Assembly (NCBI RefSeq): GCF_009741265.1
Contig: NZ_WOWL01000001.1
Location: 4,092,001-4,156,000, forward strand
Origin: Pseudarthrobacter sp. GA104
Lineage (GTDB): Bacteria > Actinomycetota > Actinomycetes > Actinomycetales > Micrococcaceae
Reading direction: 5' to 3'
DNA: 64,000 bases
The position numbers were made by a program, and so were the translations under genes. Under the pieces are notes generated by a model, which worked only from the letters and a program-made list of their open reading frames with translations, was not told the origin of the DNA and made no database searches. Shown piece by piece: positions 1 to 9,109 of the stretch; the first letter of the stretch is position 1; each line of letters begins with the position of its first letter.

Positions 1-1593
1 GTATTCCTTCGCTTGTTCGCCCGCGAAGCGGCTCACCGCTTCAAAAAGAGGCGTAGCATCTACGGCCTTAAGTTCAGCGAGCTTGGCCTTGAGGTCGTCC
101 TTGTTGGTTGCAAAGGGAGCTACGGGGCTTACGATGCCCGGTGTCAGGGGACCGTCGCCCACCTGGGAGAAGGCAGCAAGCCCAATCTCATCTTCCCCGA
201 CGAAATGATCCAGCGCCTTGAGCACGGCGTCCTTGGCCCGTTGCAGCTTGGTCACTCCGGTTTCCTGCACCATGGACTCGGAGACGTCCAGCAGGAACAG
301 GGCCCTGGCCCGCTTCCGGACATCGGCGAAGCTGTCCTTGATGTCGTTAAGCATCTTGCCCTTGGGAAGCGGCAGCGGCTGGAGCGTCTCAGCGTACCGT
401 CCGGTCGCGGCCACGCCGGCATCCAGCTTCCCCTGGATGCTGCGATACCCGGATGCCTTCACAACGTGTTGGCCCTGTTCCGTTACTGCGAAGGCGAGAA
501 AGTCCTCGGCCGCCATGCGCTGCTGGCGCCCCACCCAGTCACCGTTAAGGATTACTGCGGGGTTGTCCGCTACGTGCACGCCGTCGTCGGGATAAATGGC
601 GCGAAGGGGTTCCTTCGGCGCGGGACCGGATTGCTTCGTTTTGCCGTCCTCGCTGACGACTCCCCGGTTGTAGTCCCAAACAGACTTTTCATCCACGATC
701 ACCGCGGAAAGGAACTCCGAGACCCGCCCGGCGTCGTCAGCCTGCCTGGCGTGCCACAGGAAATGCTCGGGAGTGGCCATGTAGTGGCTGGTGCCGAGCT
801 CCACGTCGCGCACCTTCTCCACCAGCGATGGTGCGTTCAGATCCATGCCCTCCAAACCTCCCACGCTGCCGCCGGCGGCACCGTAGGAAGCTGCGAGGGC
901 CATCAAGCCCGACGTCGAGACGAGCGGGCTGGCCTTGCCGAACTTGAACTTTCCCCAGTCGCCATGGCCCTGGCGTTCCCACACATCCTGTTCCCCGGCC
1001 ATCCGGAAGACCTCAGACCACGACGGCGGGTTGCTGTCCCAGCCGAGCGCGGCGGTCATCGTCTCCGGCATAGCCACCACAATCGCACTCCGGGCGAGGC
1101 TGGTTCCTTCATCGGGGACAAGGCTCCCACCGGCACCTTCCCGTGCGATTCTTAACCACGCGGAGGAGTCCGGCAGCCAGATGGCGGGCCTGTCACCTGC
1201 CGGCGCACCGGAGAATTGTGCAGCAACCTTGCCGGCAGCGACTCCCGATTTTTCCTGCATCACTGCAGGAGCCACACATTTGCCGTCCACGCTCCGGGGT
1301 TTCGCCGTGTACCCGCCGGCCAGGGCACGGACCATGTCCGCGTTTTCCAGCGAAGTGAGGATATTCAAGGGGATGCAGGGAGCGCTCCCGGCGGCGGCGG
1401 CAGGGCTGTCCTGCGCCAGGGATTCACTTACCGGAGGCGTGCCTGATGCGCCGCCCCCTCCTGAATCGGCGGGAAAAATCACCGCCCGCAGCACGAATGC
1501 GGCGCCTACGATCAGGAGTGCCACGGCTGCCGCTGCGGCAGTCCAGATCCAGCGTGGATAAATCGGGTCAGTTGCTGCGCGTCGGCGGCCCAT
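1..1593 (-). CDS. Membrane-anchored substrate-binding and VWA domain protein (3' end outside window)
   Basis: The gene enters from the left edge; 531 codons are visible from ATG 1593, preceded by an AAAGGAAA ribosome site. Residues about 13-35 form one hydrophobic anchor after a short basic cytoplasmic tail, so the rest should be extracytoplasmic. A periplasmic-binding-protein-like region follows (about 60-400), then a von Willebrand A domain beginning near 430 with the metal-ion-dependent adhesion motif DVSES at 436-440. This solute-binding plus VWA fusion is a recurrent actinobacterial architecture of unknown ligand. No transporter genes sit beside it, so transport is not implied; a surface adhesion or sensing role is inference. 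The C-terminus is not visible. Confidence 0.85.
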   Translation of the reverse strand, partial: MGRRRAATDPIYPRWIWTAAAAAVALLIVGAAFVLRAVIFPADSGGGGASGTPPVSESLAQDSPAAAAGSAPCIPLNILTSLENADMVRALAGGYTAKPRSVDGKCVAPAVMQEKSGVAAGKVAAQFSGAPAGDRPAIWLPDSSAWLRIAREGAGGSLVPDEGTSLARSAIVVAMPETMTAALGWDSNPPSWSEVFRMAGEQDVWERQGHGDWGKFKFGKASPLVSTSGLMALAASYGAAGGSVGGLEGMDLNAPSLVEKVRDVELGTSHYMATPEHFLWHARQADDAGRVSEFLSAVIVDEKSVWDYNRGVVSEDGKTKQSGPAPKEPLRAIYPDDGVHVADNPAVILNGDWVGRQQRMAAEDFLAFAVTEQGQHVVKASGYRSIQGKLDAGVAATGRYAETLQPLPLPKGKMLNDIKDSFADVRKRARALFLLDVSESMVQETGVTKLQRAKDAVLKALDHFVGEDEIGLAAFSQVGDGPLTPGIVSPVAPFATNKDDLKAKLAELKAVDATPLFEAVSRFAGEQAKEY

Positions 1594-1770
1594 GCACGTT
1601 TCCTTTGGCTTCCGCCGGGTTTCCCCGGTGTGAATACAAACATGAAACCGACCCGCGGTAGTGAAACCGCGATTGCGCCTAGCCCCCGCCCGAATGCCCC
1701 CGCAACCGGAGACGCACTTTGAGGATAAACCCGGCGGGCGCGAACTGAGCGTTGTGATTCACATTTTGCC

Positions 1771-1807
1771 AAGAAAAGGGCCCTGCACGGAATACCGTGC
1801 AGGGCCC
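1771..1807 (-). terminator. Rho-independent terminator of the GDPD gene
   Basis: A perfect 13-bp stem (1778-1790 with 1795-1807, loop AATA) is followed on the minus strand by TTTTCTT. It lies 20 bases beyond the stop of the phosphodiesterase gene. Confidence 0.93.
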
Positions 1808-1827
1808 GCTTGGTGCCGGCACCGGCT

Positions 1828-2907
1828 TTACGGCCGGGCAGCTCCGGGTTCCAGCGAGAACTGCTTCGGAAGCTTCATGGAGTACTCGGCCATGACGTTG
1901 CGAAGGCGGTCCGGGTAGTCGGTGATGATGCCGTCCACTCCGGTGTCGATGAGTGCACGCATGGTGGGCTTGTCGTCCACCGTCCAGGGAATGACCTGCA
2001 TCCCCTTGGCGTGTGCCCGGCTCACCATGTCCGCCGTGACATACGGGACATAGCCGGGGTCAGTGACGGTTCCGTTCTGGGGCGTGCCGTGGACGGGGGA
2101 AACGGCGTCGAAGCCCAGGGACGCGGCCGCGTCCACCAGGTCACCGCCGAAGTCGTCTGAATCAATGCCGCCCAACCAGGGTGAGCTGCCGGGCTTGCCG
2201 GCCTGCAGGAAGTCCTTGTTGGTCAGGGCTACGGTGCGGATCTGCGGGTCCATCTCCTGGACGAGCCGGAGTGCGCCCCAGTCGAAGCTTTGGATGGAAA
2301 CGCGGGACTGCATGTTGGCAGCCTTGATTTCCTTCAGTGCCACGTTTACGAACTGTTCCCGGGGAGCGGTCTGCTCGGGCGCGCCGGCCTCCACCTTCGT
2401 CTCGATGTTGAACTTCACCTGGCTTGCCCGGTAGGAGTCCACCAGGGCAAAAACTTCGGCGAGGGTAGGCATCTTGGCGCCTGGGGACGCCTGCTGGCCC
2501 GGGAACTGCGGCAGGGTCTTTGAGCCGCAGTCCAGGCTGCGGACCTGGTCGAAGGTGAGGTCCTTGATGTACTTGCCAACGTACGGGAACTGCGGGTCTC
2601 CGGGGGTGACGGGGGCGGTGTCGGCGCACTTCTTGTCGCTGATCTTCCGGTCATGCGTGACGACTTCGCGGCCGTCCTTGGTGATCTGCAGGTCCAGTTC
2701 AAGGGTGGAGACACCTGTTTCGATGCCCTTGGCGAAGGACGCCAGGGTGGACTCCACGGTCAGTCCCAGCCCGCCGCGGTGCGCCTGGAGGTCAAAGTGG
2801 TTGTCCGTGCCGTTGGGGTTGGTGTCGGCGGCCTGGGCCGGAAGGGATGTTCCCAGCGCCATTCCTGTGCATATGGCCGCAGCGGTCAGCAGCTTTGCGT
2901 ATTTCAT
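1828..2907 (-). CDS. Secreted glycerophosphodiester phosphodiesterase
   Basis: This 359-residue protein hydrolyses glycerophosphodiesters (deacylated phospholipids or teichoic-acid-like polymers) to glycerol 3-phosphate and an alcohol. A Sec signal peptide covers residues 1-27 and ends at AQA-A. The GDPD TIM barrel starts with the catalytic HRG (His43-Arg44). Metal ligands are recognisable as Glu70 and Asp72 in ELDLQ, and the second catalytic histidine is His85 in VTHD. The ATG at 2907 follows GGAG at good spacing. The gene has its own terminator and lies 133 bases after the GH32 gene, so it may be a separate transcript. Phosphate or glycerol scavenging is the likely role. Confidence 0.93.
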   Translation of the reverse strand: MKYAKLLTAAAICTGMALGTSLPAQAADTNPNGTDNHFDLQAHRGGLGLTVESTLASFAKGIETGVSTLELDLQITKDGREVVTHDRKISDKKCADTAPVTPGDPQFPYVGKYIKDLTFDQVRSLDCGSKTLPQFPGQQASPGAKMPTLAEVFALVDSYRASQVKFNIETKVEAGAPEQTAPREQFVNVALKEIKAANMQSRVSIQSFDWGALRLVQEMDPQIRTVALTNKDFLQAGKPGSSPWLGGIDSDDFGGDLVDAAASLGFDAVSPVHGTPQNGTVTDPGYVPYVTADMVSRAHAKGMQVIPWTVDDKPTMRALIDTGVDGIITDYPDRLRNVMAEYSMKLPKQFSLEPGAARP

Positions 2908-3040
2908 CTGTCAATCTCCAAGTTGGGGGGTGCCCGGTGAAAGGGCACACCAAGTCTCGGGATCCAGATGAAACCAAGAACAGCGAACAGGTGGCGGGGA
3001 CGTTACGCAGGCATGAACTAAGACCGTACTCCCGGAAGGT

Positions 3041-4558
3041 TCAACGGCCGACGACGTCGAGCACCACGAGGTGCGCCCCCTCACCTTCGGCGAAGATGGC
3101 CAGGCCCGTGCTCGCCTCCCCGGGGAACACCAGGTCAGTGAGCGTGGCGAGCCCGTCCTGGGCGAAAACCTCCACCGAGCAGCGGTCCAGGTAGACCCGC
3201 AGGCGCAGCCGGCCTCCCTGCAGGGGCACGGCCACGGCTTCGATCGACGGGAAGGTTTCGTGGAAGGCAACCTGCCCGGATTCGCGGCGGTCCAGCCGCA
3301 GCATCCCGTCCGAAGTGTCGTAGCGGAGGACCGTCCGCTCATCGTCCCCCGCCCGAAGCACCAGTCCCACTCCCGCCGCGGCGCCCGGCTCCAGCTCAAC
3401 GTCGATCCGCGCCACGGATGCGGCGGCCGGAACGTCCAGAACGCCGGACGCCAAGGGCTGCGGCCCCAGCCGGACGTGCCCTGTTTCCCGCTCCGGCAAC
3501 GGATCAATGGCTTGCTGCCGAAGCATCACTTTCCCGTCCACCTGGGTCAGCAACACCTCCCGCGGCAGGGACATGGCGCTGCGCCAGCCGCCGGTGGGCG
3601 TCTCGCGGGCGTAGTCCCAGTTGTTCATCCAGCCGATCATGATCCGGCGCCCGTCCGGCACGTTGCTGAACGAAACGGCGGCGTAGTAGTCCCGCCCCCA
3701 GTCCAGCCAGCCGTACTCCCGCATCCGGCTGCTGTCCTTCTGGAGGCCCTCGGTGACCGTCGATCCGGAATGGAACGCCACGCCGTCGAACTCTCCCACG
3801 AAGTACTGTCCCGCGGAGCCGCCGGCAATGCCGCCCGGGTTGATGTTCACAATGAGGACCCACCGGCTGTCCTCCGGATTCCCGTCCACGGGCAGCTCGA
3901 ACAGGTCCGGGCATTCCCAGACGCCGCCGGTGGCGTTGGCAGGGCCAAAGGTGCTCAGGTGTTCCCACGCCTTCAGGTCGGCCGACTTGTACAGCACTAC
4001 CTGGCGCTGCACCGCCTCGACGGCGACCATCACCCAGTAACTTCCGGCGCCGCCGTCGTACCAAAAAACCTTTGGATCGCGGAAGTCCGCGGACGCGCGG
4101 TCCAGCACGGGATTGCCGTGGTACTTGGTCCAGGTCCGGCCTTCGTCGAGGCTGTAGGCGAGCGACTGCGCCTGCCGGCCCGGAAGCGGCGCGGCGTCAC
4201 TGTAGGCACTGGTGTAAATGGCCACCAGCGGGGGATTGGCCGCTGTGCCGAGGCCGCTGGTGTTGTGCTGATCGAATACCGCCGAGCCGGAGAAGATGGC
4301 CTCGTGTTCGTCGCACGGAATGGCCACGGGCTGCTCGTCCCAGTGCAGCAGGTCCCGCGAGGTGGCGTGCCCCCAGGACATGTTGCCCCAGTCAGCGCCG
4401 AACGGGTTGTGCTGGTAGAAGAGGTGGTAGGTGCCGTTGAGGTACACCAGCCCGTTCGGATCGTTCAGCCAGTTCCGTTCGGCGGTGTAGTGGAACGCGG
4501 GCCGGTACTGGTCGGTGGCAGCCAACGTGGCGCCCGCCGCCGTCGTCAATGAATTCAT
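3041..4558 (-). CDS. GH32 family fructosidase (sucrose/fructan hydrolase), cytoplasmic
   Basis: A 505-residue glycoside hydrolase family 32 enzyme with the full active site: nucleophile Asp33 in WLNDPNG, the transition-state stabiliser motif FRDP, and the acid/base glutamate in ECPD. A five-bladed propeller (about 20-340) is followed by the usual C-terminal beta-sandwich. There is no signal peptide, so it should act on imported beta-fructosides such as sucrose, kestose or levan oligosaccharides. ATG 4558 was chosen because the propeller begins directly after it and it lies two bases past the permease stop; longer upstream reading would run into the permease. It is the last gene of the lacI-ABC operon. 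The exact substrate cannot be decided from sequence. Confidence 0.92.
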   Translation of the reverse strand: MNSLTTAAGATLAATDQYRPAFHYTAERNWLNDPNGLVYLNGTYHLFYQHNPFGADWGNMSWGHATSRDLLHWDEQPVAIPCDEHEAIFSGSAVFDQHNTSGLGTAANPPLVAIYTSAYSDAAPLPGRQAQSLAYSLDEGRTWTKYHGNPVLDRASADFRDPKVFWYDGGAGSYWVMVAVEAVQRQVVLYKSADLKAWEHLSTFGPANATGGVWECPDLFELPVDGNPEDSRWVLIVNINPGGIAGGSAGQYFVGEFDGVAFHSGSTVTEGLQKDSSRMREYGWLDWGRDYYAAVSFSNVPDGRRIMIGWMNNWDYARETPTGGWRSAMSLPREVLLTQVDGKVMLRQQAIDPLPERETGHVRLGPQPLASGVLDVPAAASVARIDVELEPGAAAGVGLVLRAGDDERTVLRYDTSDGMLRLDRRESGQVAFHETFPSIEAVAVPLQGGRLRLRVYLDRCSVEVFAQDGLATLTDLVFPGEASTGLAIFAEGEGAHLVVLDVVGR

Positions 4559-4560
4559 GG

Positions 4561-5439
4561 TTAGCCCTTTACACCGCTGGAGGCGATGCTGTTGACGAAC
4601 GAACGCTGGAAGGCGATGAAAAGCACCACCACCGGAACGGTGATCAGGGAAGCGTATGCCATCACCTCGCCCCACGAAACGTTCAGCTGGAAGAAGTACT
4701 GGATGCCGATCATCACCGGGCGCAGTTCCTCGGACTGGACCACCATCAGCGGCCAGAGGTAGGAGTTCCAGGCCGGCAGGAAGGTCAGGATCGCCACCGT
4801 GGCCGTCGCCGGTCCGGAGAGCGGCATGACCACCTGGCGGTAGATCTTGAACCAGCCGGCCCCGTCAATGCGGGCGGCCTCGTCGAGTTCCTTGGGGATG
4901 GACTCGAAGTACTGGTGGAACAGGTAGATGGAGAAGGCGTTGGCGATGAACGGGATGATCTGCACCTGGTAGGTGTCCAGCCAGCCCTTGGAGAATTCAA
5001 GGCTGAAGCCGTTCAGTTCAAAGTAGGGGAGCTGGTTGACCCACCACACCAGCGGCAGGGCGAGGGTCTGGAAGGGCACGATCAGCGTGGCCAGGATGGC
5101 GGTGAACACGATCTTCTTGCCGCGGACCTGCATCCGGGACAGTGCGAAGGCGCAGAGGCTGTTGACGAAGATGCCCAGGACAACGGTGACGGCGGAGACG
5201 CCCACCGAGTTGAGCAGGAAGCGGGCTGCCGGGACGCGGTCGAACACGGCTGCGTAGTTGTCGAAGGAGATGTTGCCGATGGGCAGGAACGCGGCCAGCG
5301 AGGACATGTCGCCGAAGATCTGCTGGTCCGGCTTCAGCGAGGACACCAGCATGAAGACGATGGGGAACGCAGCGACGACCGCGAAGAGGATGCGCACCAG
5401 CATGGTGCCGGCGCTTCTGAGGAGCAGTTGGTTTTTCAT
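4561..5439 (-). CDS. ABC transporter permease, MalG type
   Basis: A 292-residue inner-membrane permease of the carbohydrate uptake-1 family with six predicted helices. The cytoplasmic EAA loop (about 190-212, core EAARIDGAG) that contacts the ATPase is well preserved. It pairs with the permease at 5441-6409, whose stop lies one base before this start. The operon contains no ATP-binding subunit, so an ATPase shared from elsewhere (MsiK-like, as usual in actinobacteria) is expected. Beside a GH32 enzyme and a LacI regulator, it most likely imports fructo-oligosaccharides or sucrose. Confidence 0.93.
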   Translation of the reverse strand: MKNQLLLRSAGTMLVRILFAVVAAFPIVFMLVSSLKPDQQIFGDMSSLAAFLPIGNISFDNYAAVFDRVPAARFLLNSVGVSAVTVVLGIFVNSLCAFALSRMQVRGKKIVFTAILATLIVPFQTLALPLVWWVNQLPYFELNGFSLEFSKGWLDTYQVQIIPFIANAFSIYLFHQYFESIPKELDEAARIDGAGWFKIYRQVVMPLSGPATATVAILTFLPAWNSYLWPLMVVQSEELRPVMIGIQYFFQLNVSWGEVMAYASLITVPVVVLFIAFQRSFVNSIASSGVKG

Positions 5440-5440
5440 G

Positions 5441-6409
5441 TCAGTCTTTCTCCCGCGTGAGGTGGCGCTGCACCACGGAGACGATCAGGACGAGGACGAA
5501 GAACACCAGTGAGATGGCGGAGGCGTAGGAGGTTTCCTGCTGCCGGTAGCCGGACTGGACTGCCTCGTAAATGATGGTTGTGGTGGAATCCATGGGCCCG
5601 CCCTGGGTCATTACGCTGATCTGGTCGAAGAGGCCAAGGGCCTGGATGGTGATGGTCACGAGCACCAGGCTCCGGGTGTGGAAGAGGCCGGGCCAGGTGA
5701 CGTAGCGGAACTGCTGCCACCGGCTGGTGCCGTCCAGCTGCGCCGCCTCGTAGAGCTCGCCGGAGATGCCCTGCAGTCCGGCCAGCCAGATGATCATGTG
5801 GAAGCCGGCGGCCTGCCAGATGGACAGGATGATGATGGCCGGCATTGCGGTGTTGGGATCGCCCAGCCAGTCCGGCCCGTCGATCAGGCCGAAGCTGACG
5901 GCGGCGAGGATCTCGTTGACCAGGCCGTCCTTGCGGTACATAAACAGCCACAGCAGCGAGACCACCACCATGGAGGTGACCACAGGCAGGAAGTACACGG
6001 TGCGGAAGAAGTTCACTCCGCGGAATTTCTTGTTGATCAGCAGCGCCATCACCAGGGCAAGGCCGGACTGCACCGGAACGATGACCACGGTGAAGTAGGC
6101 GACGTTGAGCAGGGCGCGGTAGAACGTGGGGTCGGTGAAGAGCCGGGCGAAGTTGTCCACGCCCACGAATTCCACCGGCCGCGGCGAGATGAGCCGGGCG
6201 TTGGTGAAGGCCAGGCCGAAGCCCAGGATGGCCGGAATGAAGATGAAGGCCAGCAGGAGCACCGCCGCGGGGGCGATCATGCCCCAGCCGCTGAGCTGGT
6301 CCCGGCGGAAGCCGGGCCGGCGGTGCGCGGCGGGTTTAGCGTTCGACGGCGGCACGGCAGTTGCGGGGGTGGCCGGACGTGGGCGGGTGGGAAGGTGGGA
6401 AGTTGCCAT
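5441..6409 (-). CDS. ABC transporter permease, MalF type
   Basis: A 322-residue permease with a proline/alanine-rich cytoplasmic N-terminus of about 38 residues, then six membrane helices and the EAA loop (core EAAQLDGTS, about 215-237). It forms the heterodimeric channel with the next gene, one base away. The binding lipoprotein precedes it by 71 bases. ATG 6409 is the first start before the cytoplasmic tail. Sugar specificity is inferred from the GH32 neighbour only. Confidence 0.93.
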   Translation of the reverse strand: MATSHLPTRPRPATPATAVPPSNAKPAAHRRPGFRRDQLSGWGMIAPAAVLLLAFIFIPAILGFGLAFTNARLISPRPVEFVGVDNFARLFTDPTFYRALLNVAYFTVVIVPVQSGLALVMALLINKKFRGVNFFRTVYFLPVVTSMVVVSLLWLFMYRKDGLVNEILAAVSFGLIDGPDWLGDPNTAMPAIIILSIWQAAGFHMIIWLAGLQGISGELYEAAQLDGTSRWQQFRYVTWPGLFHTRSLVLVTITIQALGLFDQISVMTQGGPMDSTTTIIYEAVQSGYRQQETSYASAISLVFFVLVLIVSVVQRHLTREKD

Positions 6410-6480
6410 GAGGGGTCTCCGTAGGTCGGGCTGCCGGAGGGATGCGGCGCGCTGCGGCGCATCCCTCCGGCGTGCTCCGG

Positions 6481-7773
6481 CTATTTCTTGTAGCCGCCGT
6501 TGGACTTGATGTTGGCGTCTATCGCCTTCACGGCGCTGTCCAGGGTGGACTTCGGGTCTGCGCCGTTCAGGATGTCCTGGACGGCCTTGCCGTATTCAGT
6601 GGCGATGAAGGGGTAGGCGGGTGTCTCGGGGCGCATGACGGCGTATTCACGCGAGAAGTCCATGAAGATCCGGTTGGCGCCGCCCTCGGCGAAGGCCGGG
6701 ATCAGGGCTGCCGCCTCATTGCTGGCGGGGATGGCTCCGGTGGCTTTGGCGACGGCGGCGATGTTCTCCGGCTTCAGGGAGTAGGAGAGGTAGTCCATGG
6801 CGGCCTCGGAATTGCTGCAGCCGCTGGTGACGCCCCACTGCCAGGAGGCGCCGCCGATCTTGGGGCCTTCACCCAGGTCAACAGGGGGCATAACCACCAG
6901 GTCGTCACCGAGCGCGGCCTTTGCCTTGTCCGCAGCCCATGAACCGGTGTAGACGATGGCGCTCTTGTTGTTCAGGAAGTCCTGGGTGGAATCCTTGCCG
7001 CTCTTCTTGGCGATGAATCCCTGGTCGGCCAGGCCGCGGAACCACTCGGCCCACGCCACAGCCTTGTCCCCGTTGAGCTCGCCCTCGGCGCTCTGGAAGC
7101 CGTCGCGGTTGACCAGGTCTCCGCCGAAGGACTGCAGGAAGGGGGAGTAGGCGTACGGAAGCCATTCGCCGGTGCCGGCGGTGCCCAGGTCCAGCGGGTG
7201 CTCCCACTTGCCGAGGGCCTTGAGCTTTGTCAGGGCGTCCTGGAACTCCTCTTTGGTCCAGGGCTGCTCGATGGTGGCAGCCCGCACCCCGGCGGCCTCC
7301 AGGTCTGAGGTGCGTGCCATCATGGCCAGCGCGACGTCGTAGTAGCCCACCGCGTAGGGCTTTCCGTCCCATTCAGCCACTGTGCTGGGGAGCTGCTTGG
7401 AAAGGTCGGCATCCAGTTCCAGGGGTTTCAGGTATCCGGCCCACGCCCAGTTCGGCACGTTGGGGCCATCGATGTCCACGATGCAGGGGAGGTTCCCCGC
7501 GGCGGCGGCGGAAACGACAGAGTCGTTGTAGGAGTCCTGCGGGAAGGCCTGGACCTTGATCTTCACTTTGTCCTGGCTGCCGTTGTAGGAGTCCACGATC
7601 TTCTGGACCGCAGCCAGCTCGTCCGGGTTACCGGCGTTGTGGGTCCAAAGGGCAATCTCCCCGGAACCTTCGCTGGAGGAGGACGCGCTGCCCTTGCCGC
7701 AGCCGGCGAGGGTGGCGGTGAGGGCGACGGCGGCTATGCTGGTCGCCAGGACCTTGGTGAGCTTCTTGTTCAT
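6481..7773 (-). CDS. ABC transporter sugar-binding lipoprotein
   Basis: A 430-residue extracellular solute-binding protein of family 1. The signal peptide ends in a lipobox (LAGC) with the lipidated cysteine at residue 25, followed by a serine-rich linker. The remainder has the two-lobed MalE-like fold typical of oligosaccharide receptors. It is the first transport gene after lacI in the fructan-type operon and should deliver substrate to the two permeases. The ligand is inferred to be a beta-fructoside from the adjacent GH32 gene. Confidence 0.93.
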   Translation of the reverse strand: MNKKLTKVLATSIAAVALTATLAGCGKGSASSSSEGSGEIALWTHNAGNPDELAAVQKIVDSYNGSQDKVKIKVQAFPQDSYNDSVVSAAAAGNLPCIVDIDGPNVPNWAWAGYLKPLELDADLSKQLPSTVAEWDGKPYAVGYYDVALAMMARTSDLEAAGVRAATIEQPWTKEEFQDALTKLKALGKWEHPLDLGTAGTGEWLPYAYSPFLQSFGGDLVNRDGFQSAEGELNGDKAVAWAEWFRGLADQGFIAKKSGKDSTQDFLNNKSAIVYTGSWAADKAKAALGDDLVVMPPVDLGEGPKIGGASWQWGVTSGCSNSEAAMDYLSYSLKPENIAAVAKATGAIPASNEAAALIPAFAEGGANRIFMDFSREYAVMRPETPAYPFIATEYGKAVQDILNGADPKSTLDSAVKAIDANIKSNGGYKK

Positions 7774-7823
7774 GATCAGTCTTTCTGCTTAGACAGGGTG
7801 GAGGGGTGTGACGGGGTCCTGCT

Positions 7824-7855
7824 GGGAACGCGGCCGCTGCAACGGCTGCGTTCCC
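7824..7855. other. Hairpin between lacI and the binding-protein gene
   Basis: A 12-bp stem with one G-T pair (7824-7835 with 7844-7855, loop of eight) lies in the 143-base gap. A T run (TTTTTT) follows on the plus strand, but no plus-strand gene ends here. In the direction of transcription the A run precedes the stem. It may act as an mRNA-stabilising or partial-termination element that sets the ratio of repressor to binding protein. Confidence 0.4.
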
Positions 7856-7916
7856 GATCTTTTTTGGGGGAATTAGGGAAAGCGGATAACAGCACCTGGC
7901 CCGGGGGCTCTGCAGG

Positions 7917-8939
7917 TCAGTTCCTGGGCGGGGCCACGGAGTCCCGCTCGACCAGCGGGCAGGCGATCTTTTCATGCACCCGGGGTGCGCCGGGGTTCTC
8001 AAGTTCGTTGAGCAGCTTATGGACCACCCACCGGCCCATTTCATAGTGGGGGAGGGCCATGGTGGATAGCCCCGGCCAGAGGGCGTCGGCAATCAGTTCC
8101 AGGTTGTCCACCCCCACAATCGAGACGTCCGCCGGGATGTCCAGGCCAAGATAGCCGGCTGCCTGGTAGGCGCCCATGGCCATCTGGTCGTTGAAACAGA
8201 ACAACGCGGTGGGCCGTTCCGTTCCGGACAGCAGATCCAGTGCAGCCGCACGCCCGCCGGCAGTGCTCGGATGCCCAGCCACCAGGCGGTCCGCCGGCAG
8301 CTCCAGTCCATGGCGGTCCAGGGCAGAACGAAAACCCGCGAGCCGTTCGTGGGCGGCAGGAATGTCGTCCTCATTGTTGATCATGGCGATCCTGCGGTGG
8401 CCTGCCGCCACCAGGAGTTCGGCAGCGGACTCGCCGGCCCCGAATTCGTCCGGCACTACCGACGACAGCCCGGGGTTGTCCGTGGTGGCGTCCAGCACGA
8501 TGGTGGGAACCGCGCTGAGTTCATCGGGTACGGACACCAGCTGGTTGAACATCCGGGCGAAGATGATTCCGTCAACCTGGTGCTGCTGCAGTGCCCGGAT
8601 CTCCTGGCGCTCCAGTTCATTGTCCAGGCCGGAGTTGACCACCATCAGCAGGTGTCCGTGCTCGGAAGCCGCGTCCTGTGCGCCCTGGATCATGGCGCCG
8701 GCGAAGGGGGTGGTGGTGATCTCGTCGCTGACAAGGCCCAGGATCTGGGAGCGCTGGTTCCGCAGTCCGCTCGCCAACCGGTTCGGTGCGTAGCCGAGGT
8801 CGCCGGCGACGGCTTTGATGTGCTCGACAGTCCGGGCATTCACCCGGGAGCTGTGCGCTTCGCTCAGGGCGTGGGACACAGTGGTCACGGACACGCCTGC
8901 AGCTTTCGCTACGTCCCGGATGTTTACCTTCGTCGCCAT
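7917..8939 (-). CDS. LacI-family transcriptional repressor of the fructan-type operon
   Basis: A 340-residue repressor. The N-terminal LacI helix-turn-helix (residues 5-52, NIRDVAKAAGVSVTTVSHAL) includes the hinge region. A periplasmic-binding-protein-like effector domain covers about 62-335. It is the first gene of the leftward operon, and two palindromic operators lie 12 and 47 bases upstream of its ATG, so it very likely represses itself and the downstream sugar genes. The inducer is probably a fructoside or a phosphorylated derivative. Confidence 0.94.
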   Translation of the reverse strand: MATKVNIRDVAKAAGVSVTTVSHALSEAHSSRVNARTVEHIKAVAGDLGYAPNRLASGLRNQRSQILGLVSDEITTTPFAGAMIQGAQDAASEHGHLLMVVNSGLDNELERQEIRALQQHQVDGIIFARMFNQLVSVPDELSAVPTIVLDATTDNPGLSSVVPDEFGAGESAAELLVAAGHRRIAMINNEDDIPAAHERLAGFRSALDRHGLELPADRLVAGHPSTAGGRAAALDLLSGTERPTALFCFNDQMAMGAYQAAGYLGLDIPADVSIVGVDNLELIADALWPGLSTMALPHYEMGRWVVHKLLNELENPGAPRVHEKIACPLVERDSVAPPRN

Positions 8940-8951
8940 CGACCGTTCCTT

Positions 8952-8967
8952 TGCAAAACGTTTTGTA
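8952..8967. promoter_or_regulatory. LacI-family operator O1
   Basis: TGCAAAACGTTTTGTA, a 16-bp palindrome with one mismatch and the central CG typical of LacI-family operators, 12 bases before the repressor ATG. Confidence 0.9.
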
Positions 8968-8986
8968 TGTTGCTTGCATCACTATA

Positions 8987-9002
8987 TGCAAAACGTTTTG
9001 CA
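8987..9002. promoter_or_regulatory. LacI-family operator O2
   Basis: TGCAAAACGTTTTGCA, a perfect 16-bp palindrome. Its centre lies 35 bp from that of O1, placing the two sites across the presumed promoter of the operon. A 107-base stretch between O2 and the next gene (9003-9109) shows nothing else. Confidence 0.92.
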
Positions 9003-9109
9003 GCCGTCAAGGGGCGAGTTTGGAAAACCTGGGTTTCCTGGGGCCGCGGACAATGTGTGCAAGAGCCGTGCGGGCACCGCTGTTGGCAGGCAGAGCCGCC
9101 GTCGAAGGC

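Noticed and set aside
3071..4552. Long plus-strand frame opposite the GH32 gene
   Set aside because: The minus-strand GH32 motifs are complete; the plus frame is low-complexity Gly/Val/Arg text.
7824..7861. Plus-strand rho-independent terminator
   Set aside because: The hairpin and T run are there, but no plus-strand transcript is expected at this place; kept only as an unexplained hairpin.
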